The position numbers were made by a program, and so were the translations under genes. Below are positions 12,451 to 23,697 of a stretch of 64,000 nt of DNA, piece after piece. Where the stretch lies: positions 1,591,501 through 1,655,500 of the forward strand of contig JANUWF010001179.1 of assembly GCA_026120185.1 (NCBI GenBank), in the 5' to 3' direction. How positions within the stretch are numbered: position 1 is the stretch's first letter; every line of letters starts with the position of its first letter. The notes below the pieces were generated by a model. That model worked only from the letters and a program-made list of their open reading frames with translations, did no database searches and had not been told where the DNA came from. The DNA comes from Voacanga thouarsii (Eukaryota; Streptophyta; Magnoliopsida; Gentianales; Apocynaceae).

Positions 12451-13690
12451 AGGATTCAATTGAAATGAATTCCCATATATGTTTTCAGAACAAACAAAGT
12501 TTTCATTTTACTGATTGTAACACTAGAATGGATGGAAATAGAATAACTATGATCCATCAATTTAGAAATTCAAATCAAATTCTATTTAAAAATTAGAGCA
12601 TATAAAAACATCTTTCAAAAAAAGAATCCTATCTAAACCAAAGCACAATATAAGGAAAAAAGGTGGGAGGGGTAGATATATTCATTAATTAAGGGTACAA
12701 CGGGATTTGTAAAGCTTATAAAAGGAAGATGTGTAGTCTTTTGAATTCCAAATTAGTTCAAATTAGATTCAATTGGAACATATTTTGAGTGAGTCATTTT
12801 TGTAGGGTTAATGTCATAACCAAGAAAAGCTTAAGGGAATAAAAGGCATTTTAACCCAGCTTGAAAAGAAATCTGCCACTTCCAGTGGCTACCTTAAAAT
12901 CATTGGCAATGGCAATTTTTAATCTTCACTGGCATAAATGTTTTCAAAACCAAATAATTTAAAAAATTATCCAAGATGGAAAAAAAATATTAGACGTTTG
13001 AAACAATGGATGATATATCAATTGACAATGCCGAATGTTTTACAGTGGGCTCATAGGTCAAAATTTAATGTTTGAAATTGCATGTCTTCTCAAAGACACG
13101 TGGACAATTGGAAAATTTTGATGTTCACTTGTTAAAATAAACTTTTTATTTATCAAATGTTTAAAATTTGACATTTTTCCTTCAATTCCATAAGCAATTA
13201 GGTAGCTTCAACAATATTAGATTGGTTAATAAGATAATGAACTCATCCCCATATATTCCAAAATGCCAATTTGTACCTAATCATGTGAAAGAACGCACTC
13301 GACATTTGCACTTTGCAATTGTTGTTCATTTGCATCCCCTGCTTTCAATGCTTATGCTCTACTTCTTGTTGCAATACTGCTAATTGAGATGATGCACGTT
13401 TATCTTTCTCGTTGACATCATGAAACTAGGCCTCAAGATCATCCTTTTTCCTGAAAATGACAATCTCCAAACAAAAACTTTAACTTAATGCATATTTTTA
13501 AAATCTAAAGTTTGAATTAATTATAATTTATTTTTATACTATATATTATTATTTAAAATAAATATTTAACATGGCTTCATACTTAAATAAACTTCATTTT
13601 AGTTAAAATTTATATTAAAATTTCAGCACATCTTAATGAACTAAATGGTAGCAAAAATCTATTATCAAACGCACTAAAGTAATTAAACAC
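12451..13690. other. No gene recognised
   Basis: AT-rich sequence with no recognisable coding, RNA or terminal-repeat signal. It may include diverged gag or 5' sequence of the neighbouring copia relic, but nothing is recognisable enough to claim. Confidence 0.4.
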
Positions 13691-13693
13691 TTA

Positions 13694-14117
13694 GGCTATG
13701 TTTGGTTAGACTGTTTTATGGATATAAATAATGAAGGGAAGTAAATGTAGAGGTAAATGCACCATTTACCTCATTCAATTAGATTTAGATATAGAAGGGA
13801 AGTACATCAAGAGAGGGTACCACTCCCTTTCACATCAGCATTTCTTCCCCTCCCAATTTGGAGGGATTGGTAGAGAAAAATAAAGTGAGAACAATAATGA
13901 CAACATTGACATCATTTTTAACATAAAAAATTTTAACCAAATGGATAGTGAGAGATAAAATAATAAATTAAATTAATTATTCTCTCTCTTCTTCCGTCTC
14001 CTCCCACCTTTTCTTCCCTTCATACCAAACAAAACAAAGTAAATAATGTTACTTCCCTTAGTGGAAGTAAAATGTGCCTCTCCCCTTCCCCTCCCCTTCC
14101 GCGAACCAAACAAGGGC
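13694..14117. mobile_element. Tourist-like (PIF/Harbinger) MITE
   Basis: A 424-bp noncoding unit with imperfect terminal inverted repeats: GGCTATGTTTGGTT at the left and, read inward on the other strand, GCCCTTGTTTGGTT at the right. The inversion extends inward, with GAAGGGAAGTAA at the left and TTACTTCC and CTTCCCC blocks at the right. The flanking triplets are TTA and TCA, close to the TTA/TAA duplication of PIF/Harbinger MITEs with one mismatch. No coding capacity. Confidence 0.7.
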
Positions 14118-14700
14118 TCAATACTATCTATTATCAAATAAATAATTAATTAATTTAAAATAATTAATTAGAATATCAAACAAACCCTTAATCATTCAAT
14201 GCTATTTTTCAAGTCAAAATGATATCAAGAGATCATACATTGTTTTTTATTCAATAGCCTACAAGTGACTGAAAGTACATTGCCATAAAATATTTTAGTA
14301 TCTTACTTCAACCCAAGAGATCATACATTGATTTTCATAATCCAATATCTAAATCAATTTGACAATTTTCAAGCTTAATTTTGTTCTCAAAATGATAGAT
14401 TTTGGCCAAACGGATGATGTAGAGAAAATTCTGTAAAATCTGGTGGCATCTTATTTCCTAAAAACACTACAAAAAATATTGCCTTGACTTCTAAGCTGCT
14501 CCAACTTCAATAACCAATTCCTCTTCCTAATACTTACAACACCGACCCCCCCCCAACCAACACCACCAAAAAAAAAAATTGACAAACAAACCAAGATACT
14601 ACATCACAAGGCATTATCAGAGACAAGGCAGTAACACAACATGACAAAAATGCGTAACAGATTCCAAAGCTTAATACTAACCAAAGCTTGGAAGAAAAAA
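14118..14700. other. No gene recognised
   Basis: AT-rich sequence with simple runs (poly-C and poly-A near 14541-14580). No feature supported. Confidence 0.4.
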
Positions 14701-14705
14701 GAGAG

Positions 14706-15560
14706 AGAATCTACCTTCTGAGCTTCTTGAATGCATTGTTTTGCTAATTTGTGAGGCCAAATAGAATTTGGAATCCAGTTAGAGTAATTTTCAGCACGTT
14801 TTTTAATTCTTGATCTATTTTCTGTCGAGTTATATCAAAAAAACCAAAAAAAAAAAAAGTTTAGAAAATAATTTTAAATATGTACTAAAGATTAAGAATC
14901 ACAGCAGAGATATTTCTTTTGTTTAATAATAATTTTTAAAAAAATAAAAGAGCTTCTCCAAAGGGTCTAGAATTTAGAACTTGGTTCATGACCAAAACAC
15001 ATCATGAATCAATAACAAGAGATAGATAACAAATATACAACCTTTAGCATGGTTAGCATCAAGCTCTTGGAAAATTGCATGTGCTTCCAAGTATTCAGCA
15101 CGAAGATACTTAAGGGCTCCTTTGCTGCACTGCATATATATCTTTCTTTCAAAAGTTCCCTCCTCAAGGATTTTATCTGTTCAACATACTCTTTTACATT
15201 GTGCATATAATTGTCTAAATCTACTGGTTCCTTCTCAATCAGGTCTATCAGAATCCAAATGAATACCCTCAAATTGGGAATTTAATAACTGTTTCTGAAT
15301 ATTAAGTTCTACAACCATTTGAACAAGCTTATTGTGGTAGTCACTATTATGTAGAGAATCATGCAAGCCATTCTCCTTTACAGGCTTTCCCTCTCTTATC
15401 ATTTGTGTCTATCAACTCTTTCTCCTCTTTTTATAGCTTCTTTTTCCTGATGGTTCACAGATTTAGTATGATCTGTTCCACCTAATGACATAACTGCAGT
15501 ATTTCTAAAGCTCTGGGATGTCTTTTTCTTTTCTTTATTCCTTCTAAATGCAAGTGACTA
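14706..15560 (-). pseudogene. Unidentified spliced gene fragment, decayed
   Basis: I do not recognise the protein. On the minus strand a charged, helical stretch runs from about 15560 to 15036 (segments NSDYHNKLVQMVVELN, DNYMHNVKEYVEQIKSLRRE, RAEYLEAHAIFQELDANHAK) and ends at a plausible donor (AAAG/GTTGTA). A second exon at about 14827-14720 follows an acceptor (TCGACAG) and reads RAENYSNWIPNSIWPHKLAK before a donor (CAGAAG/GTAGAT). Joining the two exons keeps the frame. Two 1-nt shifts (near 15225 and 15120), an in-frame TGA and upstream stops break it. The intact splice signals argue against a retrocopy. It could be a host gene remnant or a piece captured by a transposon. Upstream and downstream exons were not found. 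Confidence 0.5.
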
Positions 15561-16223
15561 AAGTACACCACCCAACAACTGGAATTTGAATAGAAGTCTT
15601 AAAAAGGGATAAAAGAAGTGCCATTTTGTAAGAAAATGTTAGTCTAATTTTGTTTATGGGATGAACAATCCACTTAGCATAATCAATTTTGAGAAGTTAG
15701 TGAACTCTCAGTATGCAACAAAAAGCAAAATAAATACCATATAAACAATCAAACTTGAATAACAATTTGAAAACTAGATAGTAAGAAACATAAGTAAATT
15801 TGCAAACTTCAAGCACTAAGGAAATTACATGGGTAGATATGATGACTTAACTATCTGCCATGAGGGATTCTCCTCACCCAACCTGCAAATACATAAAAGC
15901 CAAAAATGTAGTTCCTCCTAATTCAAGATACAAAAAAGTATCAAGTAGAAAGTAGAACCTGAAAATGACTACTACTCTACTACTATTCTTGAACATGAAA
16001 GCAACTACTATTTATTCTGCTACCTTTTCCCAAAGTGGCTTAAAACCATAACTGGGGCACCCGTAGGGATAGTTACTTTATTTTTGCAAATTGGCGACAT
16101 GTTGGTATACATTGTTGAACAATCAATGCTTAAACAAAGCTAACTAATTCAACAGGACTCCCCTCCCCCCAACCAAAAAAAAAAAAAAAAAGTGACTATT
16201 ACACTATTCACTTGTGGATTAAT
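15561..16223. other. No gene recognised
   Basis: AT-rich sequence between the gene fragment and the copia LTR, with a C-run and long A-run at 16158-16190. Nothing else supported. Confidence 0.4.
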
Positions 16224-16572
16224 TGTTGGAGATTCTGGTGGTAATTAGTTGGCTGATTAGTTGGATGATTAGAAGGGAAGATCCTCTTACCATGTATGTT
16301 GGAGATTTTTGTGGTGATTAGTTAGATGATTAAGAGAGAAGATCATCTTACCATGTAAATATTATCCTTTATTAGAGGATCTTTGACTTTCCTAAATTAT
16401 TGTAAATCAATTAGGCTATTATTATCACTATAAATCAATTAGGCTATTGTTTAGGGATTATCTCCTTTACTATTCGTTGCCAGATTATGGCCCCATAAGT
16501 GTATATTTTTTATACTTTTGATCAATAAAAATCATTAGGGAATTCTTTTACAACTTTTGAATTCTCATTTCA
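16224..16572 (+). repeat. copia 5' LTR
   Basis: Starts TGTTGGAGATT and ends ...TCATTTCA directly before the primer-binding site. It is short (349 bp). The first 73 bp are duplicated in tandem (TGTTGGAGAT at 16224 and 16297), and an AATCAATTAGGCTATT block is also repeated (about 16405 and 16434). A TATA-like CTATAAATC (about 16430) and AATAAAA (about 16525) lie where promoter and polyadenylation signals are expected. Confidence 0.8.
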
Positions 16573-16585
16573 TGGTATCAGAGCC
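16573..16585 (+). other. copia primer-binding site
   Basis: TGGTATCAGAGCC immediately follows the LTR. It is the usual complement of the 3' end of plant initiator tRNA-Met, used to prime minus-strand DNA synthesis. Confidence 0.85.
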
Positions 16586-16646
16586 TAGTTGGCCTTGATA
16601 ATCTGAAAACTTTTCTTTTTTCTTGTTTCACGTTCTTGATGAAATC

Positions 16647-18460
16647 ATGTCCGGAGAATCCCAGACCCACACCTCGGAAGTTACATATGCAACAAGTCAC
16701 TATGCACCCTCGTCAGCGATGGCAAGCATCCCTGTGGCAAATCCAACACCTGTGGAAAACCTATCCCTGCAAATTACTTAGCACAGGTTAAACGGCCAAA
16801 ATTTCAAGGAATGGTTCCAATCTGTGATGCTGGTTATCTAGGGTAAATGCAAAGCAGGATATCTAACTAACACAGTTACAATACCACCAAACACATCACC
16901 AACTTATGGCACTTGGGAAACGGAGAATTCTATTATTATGGCATGGTTGATCAATTCTATAGAGCCAAGCGTTAGAAGGACATATCTCTTCTACAAGACA
17001 GCCAAAGAGATATAGGACGCAGTCCAAGAAATTTATTTAGTTCTAGAAAATACTTCTTAGTGTTTTGAGATATGGTCGAAAATTTGAAATATAAGGCAAG
17101 GGAATCTTTCTGCTATAGATTATTATAATTAATTCATTAGTTGAATTATGGCAGGAGATGGACCTTTTTTATGAACTTGGATGGGAGTACATGAATAACA
17201 CTGCCAAATATAAAAAAAAAATGCTACAAAAAGAGTGGATGTTTGATTTCCTACAAAGGCTAAACCTTGAGTTGGATGAGGTTCGAGGACAACTCCTAGG
17301 GATAAAACCCTTTCCGACATTCGAGACTCATTTGCTGAGGTCCAAAGGGAAGAAAGTAGAAAATGAGTTATTTAGGCTCAGCATACTCAAACACATCAAC
17401 CTCTATGGCATCCCAAGGCTCGCACTTATGGTGAGTAAGCAAAGAGAAGGCCGAAGCCAACCTACTAGAGACAATCCACTGCCTAAAGATCGGTCTAGGA
17501 ATAAGACTTGATGTGATCATTGCAACAAGTCGTACCATACAAGGGACGTATGCGGGGAGTTGCATAAAAAACCTGCTGATTGGAAGCCGCAGTCTCAGCA
17601 GGGGCCACAAGGAGGACAGAATTGAGCAACACATGTCACTGAGACAACACCTAGACAGGCCTTACAAGCCTCGGGTTTCAGCTTTCCTGCCTCCCAGATG
17701 GAGATGCTGTGACAACTCCTCAGTCAGACTAAGGTTGAAGAACCTGCCATGACTGTAATGGCACAAGTAGGTAAAATTTGTCTTGAGGATAATTGAATTA
17801 TTGACACAGGTGCCTCAGATCATATGACTGGATTAAGAGACGTATTTGATGAATATAGTGAGAATGACAATCCGATTAAAATATGGGTCACTGATGGGAA
17901 GTTATCACATGTTTTAGGGAAAGGGATGGGTTTCCTACCTAACATGGTTTTATATTCTATTCTATAAGTTCCTTAGTTGGCTTATAACTTGTTGTCTGTT
18001 AGTAAGTTAACTAAGGATATGAACTATGTGGTAACTTTTTCCCTACTCATTGTGAGTCTCAAAACCATTCTTTAGGGAAGATGATTGGTATTGCTGAGAA
18101 GAATGACCGTCTGTACTGCCTTAGTAAAGTAAGAAAAACTAAGGAAAGGTCATTGTCTGTCATCTCAAACTCTGATATTATATTATGGCACCAACGTCTT
18201 GGTCACCCAAGTTTCTCTTATATGAAAATTTTGTATCCAAACCTTTTTGCTAATAAAGAAAAGTCCTCCTTTTATTGTGAGCACTGTGTCTTTGCCAAAC
18301 AAACTCGAGTTTCTTACCCAACTCGCTTACGCTTACCAACGAAACCTTTTCAATTAATACACAATGATGTCTGAGGCCCCTCGAAGATAATGAGTTTAAC
18401 TAAAACCTAGTGGTTTATCACCTTTATCAATGATCACACAAGGGTTTGTTAGGTATATTT
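16647..18460 (+). pseudogene. copia gag-protease-integrase (partial), broken
   Basis: This is the polyprotein of the copia element. It starts MSGESQTHTSE and has a gag domain with NGQNFKEWFQSVML (about residues 45-60), interrupted by in-frame TAG stops near 16778 and 16840. A shifted segment follows (17158 on, KKKMLQKEWMFDFLQRLN), then a CCHC zinc knuckle (CDHCNKSYHTRDVC, about 17514-17556, after a TGA). The protease motif IIDTGASDHMTG is at about 17798-17833. The pre-integrase domain spans about 18081-18375 (WHQRLGHPSF, CEHCVFAKQ), and the integrase core begins with HNDV followed by TGA where Trp is usual, then FINDHTRVC with another Trp-to-stop change. The coding sequence ends at about 18460. 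Not functional. Confidence 0.85.
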
Positions 18461-18981
18461 TGATAAACCTTAGAGAGAGGGTGAATAAGGTTTATAGCAA
18501 ACAAATAAAAATTTTCAAAGTCTTTTGAAAACCTGTAAAAAAAGGAACAAAAAATATGTGTGTGTTGAAAAATAGATTTTCTGTGTAGCTTTAAGTATGC
18601 AGCTAAAGATCTTTCAAAACTCCATTAAATAATGAGAAGAGACACTATATTAAAAATGGTCAGATAAAGCATCAACAACAATTTCACTCTACTACATAAA
18701 TGTCTTTAACCAAATTAGTAAATGTAAGGAAGAATAAATGTTTTCAAATCAGTTGAACAATAAAACTACAATCATAAATTTTAGAATAAATGCAAGAGAA
18801 TAGACCCAATGATTTATAGTGGTTCGATCCTCAAATGATCTATATCTACTACCCTAAGTACACACTTAAGGATTTTTACATAACTACTAAAATCTTTTTC
18901 CCAAATTAATGGTGGTAGGCAATACTAATATTACAATAGAGGGTCACCACACTTGGTTTGACTCCCAACCTCTATACACCA
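18461..18981 (-). repeat. Unclassified LTR-like host unit, part 1
   Basis: Begins TGATAAACCTTAGAGAGAGG exactly where the copia integrase frame stops and contains a TATAGTGGTTCGATCC block. The unit resumes at 34073 after the solo LTR with TSD CACCA and again at 61411. Read on the minus strand its far end (about 61652) begins TGATTAATGACAAACATTGA and this end finishes ...CTCTCTCTAAGGTTTATCA, a pattern I associate with some plant copia LTRs. Bases next to the two ends (TATTT and AAATA) do not match as a direct duplication, so the borders or identity may be wrong. Confidence 0.4.
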
Positions 18982-21448
18982 TGTAACACCCTACTACCTA
19001 GGCCTAACAGGGCCAGGGATGTCGCCCCATCCAATGGACAAGGGGTCTTTATAACTAGGTCACATATAATAAAATATAATAAATACTTTAAAATTAAACT
19101 TATTACATTCCAAAAGACAAATACAGGAACAAATCCAAAATAAATTGTTTGCTACACTCTCTCAAAACATCCATAAAGAAAACAACATAAAGTCTTCAAA
19201 ACATAGGCAACAAGTCTAGCTATTGACCTCCACAGCCGGATCAACCTGAAAACATGGTATAAAAGGTGATGAGATAAAAAATCTCAATAAGTCCGTGTGT
19301 GCTTTGAGTATTTCAGGTAAAATAATTCATGTATGCAAGTTGTAAAAGTTTCCTAAGAGAAAGTGTTGGCAAGCGTTAAATAAGTGTTGAAAATAAAGAG
19401 TGGTGTTTCGCTTTTCAAACTATACATGTGCACCATAAATACAACCACTTAAATGGGTAGTCATGGGTTACCACACGTTGGGTCCCATGACTAAGCAACG
19501 GTCAGAATGCCACACTTTGTGCATCTGACAAAAAGGTAGGTGTACGGCCTACCGGGTGAGATACTTCTCCATCTCTACACCCAAACTTACCGGTTGTCCA
19601 CTCCGAAAACACAAAGTTCACATAACTGAAACTTACTAGCTCGGACCGGCATGACCTATCGGACTGGCATCCTATCCAGGAAGGACTTGCCCCTCAGAGG
19701 TGGACACCTACTGAGAGACTTACCATAACCCTTCAAAGACTAGTCCTAGTGGTCTACCCTTATTGAGTACTCAACGTTGATTGTCTCACTTAGGAGTAAA
19801 TTGATCACACATTGTTTTATTTGGAAATAGCAATTAAGGGTTTCTAAAATTCTTGTCAAAGTTGGGTTTTAGAAAGAATTTAGCATTTTGTGTAAAACTG
19901 CTTGTTTGATTTTCAAATGATTTGGTTGACTGGAATAAAAAGGAAAAATAGTCCTTAATTGCCTTTACATAAGGAATGTCCATACACATCACATTTGGCT
20001 TGCCACAGTAAGTTTTGGTCTTCAAATAATTCCATGCAGGAACTTACCTGATCCTTTGCTTGCTCAAATTCAAAAGTCTTCCAAGGCTGACCTAACCCCG
20101 CTTGGGGTAAACACAAGACATAAGGTTATACTCAAGCTATATTCACTTACACAAATATTCCTAGTTCAACTTATTACAATCATGCCCCTAATGTCCTAAG
20201 CTTTAAGGCTCGATGATAAAGGATTTTATAAAATAAGTCTAGCTTGATAAGGTAAAATAACTAGGGGTTGTAAAAATAATTGCTGATAAGTTATAGGCTC
20301 AAATAATAAATCTTGAGTGTTATTATTAATAAATAAACTAAGGTTTGAATTTTGAATAATATTAATAAATGGTAATTTAAGAATAGCTCTATTGTAAATA
20401 AATAATAAATTACAAAAAAATTTTAATTAATTTTTAATAGATAATAAATAATTAGTAATAAATAAAATTAATGATAAATGAATTAAATTAATTTTTTTAA
20501 TTAATAAATAACAAATAGATTTTAATATAAATAATATTTAGGATTATAGGTAAAAGTTTGAACTAAAGTCTACAAGGTCAATAATTAATTCTAATATTTG
20601 ATTTATTATTATTTATATAAAAGATTTATTTATTATGTATGTATATATATATTATTTTTAATAAAAGATTTTATTTATTTGATAATTAAAATATTAATAT
20701 TTTAATTAATAATCCAATCCAAATCTTCCTAGAGTTTCGAATTTTATAGAGAAAAATATAGTAGTAATTCTAATTAAAGTAATAAAATTTGTTAATAAAA
20801 ATAACCTAGACTTAACAAGAAAATAATCTTTCACCATGATTTTCTTGCTGCTAGAAAAGATTCATAAACACATTCTCCAACATCAAATAATAAACCATTC
20901 ATGAACATATGCTTGAATTATCACCTACTATCAAAAGGCTAATTCCCTTCTAGACATAATCATCATTAATGGCTTCAATGAAAAATAGAAACATAAGAGC
21001 CTAATCACCTTTGGTGTCATAATATCTAACATGTTTCAAACATCCACAAAATTCATTAAGCACGAAGAACATACATTGATTCAAAAGGAAAATACATACA
21101 ACTTAGCCATATACACCAATCCTCATATCTTAACTCCATCCCCTTCCTTCACATACATATCCCCAATCTCCTATTCATATCCATTCTTCCTATCAACATC
21201 TAAGAGACATGAATTCAGAATTTTAAAAGAAGGTTTTAAGAATAATTACTTGATTGTCGATTACTATGGTGAAGACTAAAGAAGGTTCACGCGCGATGGA
21301 GAGCCTTGAGTGATCCAACGGAAAAACAGCCATGGTTGATGGTTGATCAACCATTTCGGTAGAGAGGGAGAGAGAGAGCATTAGAAAGGTATATTGAGAA
21401 CTGAATGGAAGAGGATGAACAAGAAGATTGTTCTTGATTTACCTTGTT

Positions 21449-23399
21449 TGTGAAACCCCAGTCAAAACCAACTTTAGAGTAAGGGGGGCTGGGATGCATA
21501 TCATATTTTATTTCATGGTTAAATATATTTTCATATGATTTTTATGTGCTTTGGATTCGGTTTTTATTGTCTTGAGGTCTTGTTGGTGAGTATTGAGTGG
21601 GAAGGGCAAAATGGTAATTTTTACCTAAGGTGGAAAAAGGGAGATAGCTTGAGGATTGAATAGGAAAATATTTTTAGAGAGGAAATAAGAACAAGAATTG
21701 TTGTGGTGTAGTGGTTAGAGCCTTAGAATTGATTCTTGAGGTCTTGGGTCCAAATTCCATTATTAGAGCTATAGCATGATTAAAATTTATTTTTGCTTGG
21801 GAAGTATCATTGTCGGCCTTAGTGGTGTTTGGAGTAGGGTAGAGATGTTGTCCTATGAGAGACATGATAGGAGTCTTCAAATCCTACTCTTTACCTCTAC
21901 ACAAAATTTCTAAGGGGAATTCATTTCCTCTTGATCCTTAGTTTTTCCTAATTCTCAATTCATTAGTTTGTTCACCGTGTTCAAGCTAATTTTATTCTAG
22001 AAAAATTCCAGCAATGTGTTGTGGCTTTGAAGGTTCAAAATGTTTTAGTAAAAGACATCATATGGACCGAAACAATGGATGAGGGGGAAAGATTTCAAGT
22101 GAATTAAATTCCTTAGTGAACTTTCTAAAAATTCACGCTAGCTAGGTTTATTTCCCTTTGTACATAGAACTGAAAATTTTCCAGCTTTGTGTGCCTTCAA
22201 GGTGTTGAAATTCTTGACCATTATTTCCTCCCAAATGCTGCCAGAAAATGGCCCTTTTGATCAGCTTAGAATCTGGATTTTTATGGCTATTTTCGGACTG
22301 CACAAAGATGGTGTAAAACCAGAAAAAAATCATGTACAAATCGCAGCTTTGGAGGTCCAAAACCAAGCTGTTTTCTTCCAGTTTTTGTACAACACCCTAG
22401 CCATGTTTTTCCTCCATGAAGTAGGCTGGAAACCAGCCTTGAAAGCCCCAGAAATTCCCCTTTGAGGCCTCTGCAAATCTCCTGGAAAAAGGCAGCCGAA
22501 AACTGCCCAGAAAATTCCAGCCTTGCAAAAATCTGTGCAGTGGTTTTTTTTTTCCAGCTTTGTTTCCTAATTCTCTCCTAGCCGAAACTCCATCCTTTTT
22601 CTGAAAAAACCACCCTTAAACCTCCATTAACATAACTCCATTGTCCTTCCAAAGTTCTGCACGAAAATCCAGCCATGGATGCCTAAAAGATTTCCAAAAA
22701 AATTCTGCAATCATTCCTTGATTTGGATACCAAAATTCCAGCTACCATGATTTAACAACTTTCCATAAAATATACCTCAAACAACCAGACCTTCTCTCCA
22801 TCATTATACTCCATAATTTCGGCCACCCTAAGCCTCCTTCAACCAGCTTTCATTCAACCAAAACACTGCCCAGAAATTCGTCCATGGCAAATCTCCAAAA
22901 GCTCTACAATAATCAAAGATATTCTTGTGATATCTAGTTTCCAAATTTGCTTCCCAAAAATATTCTTCAAGGATTTTAACAACTAGCCTTTCCTTTTTCC
23001 TTCCAAACCATAAAAACCATCTTCCTAAACCCTACAAATAGTTTGGCAGCCCTAGTCTCTTCAGAATTTCGGCAGCCTCCATCCAAGAACTCTCTATTCT
23101 CTTCAACCTCAAGAACACACACACTACACCAAGAACACCTACTACTTGCTTTCACCTAATACACCTTCAAACCACTTCAAACCCTCACGAAAATCTCCAG
23201 ATTTAGTCTACTCACTGCCGTGAGTCCATCAACACCATTCTTAACATCAAACTCCACAAATCATCTTGCTACTTCGGATCAAAACTAGAAATTTCTGTTA
23301 AGGTCAAGAACACCTTCAAGGTAAATTTATTCTAACAACTTCATCTTCTCCAATCTTGATTTCTTGTGAGAGCCTATGTGAATAAACATGCTAATGGTC

Positions 23400-23431
<32 letters not shown>

Positions 23432-23652
23432 ATGGCCGAAAATTCCCCTCTCTTGGCCGGATGACTTTTTCTCCCATGAACATGCTTTCGCCATCGCCCA
23501 TGGACAAAGTTAGACATCTAGGAGTTGAGATCTACTCTAAACTCCTTCAAGGCATTCATCAACCAAGTAAATAACTTCAATCTTCCTTTTTAAACTCTAG
23601 ATTCATGTCTCTAGGATGATGATGATAGTAGGTGGATGGTGATAGGATTTAA

Positions 23653-23697
<45 letters not shown>

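Larger units (their letters stand above)
16224..18460 (+). mobile_element. Ty1/copia retrotransposon, truncated in integrase
   Basis: A 5' LTR (16224-16572), primer-binding site (TGGTATCAGAGCC, 16573-16585), gag, protease and the start of integrase follow in the normal copia order. The coding sequence stops at about 18460, in the integrase core, where an unrelated LTR-like unit begins (TGATAAACCTTAGAG). RT, RNase H and the 3' LTR were not found anywhere in the window. Confidence 0.85.

Noticed and set aside
13168..13383. Plus-strand 71-codon frame as a gene
   Set aside because: No recognisable domain, no supporting context, AT-rich noncoding neighbourhood.
21700..21761. A functional tRNA gene in the LTR
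   Set aside because: A and B boxes are present but I cannot draw a proper acceptor stem and full cloverleaf.
21674..21880. Repeated 68-residue frame in the LTRs (also 28084-28290) as a conserved gene
   Set aside because: It is antisense through the tRNA-like segment and is conserved only because the LTR is repeated; not open in the other LTRs.
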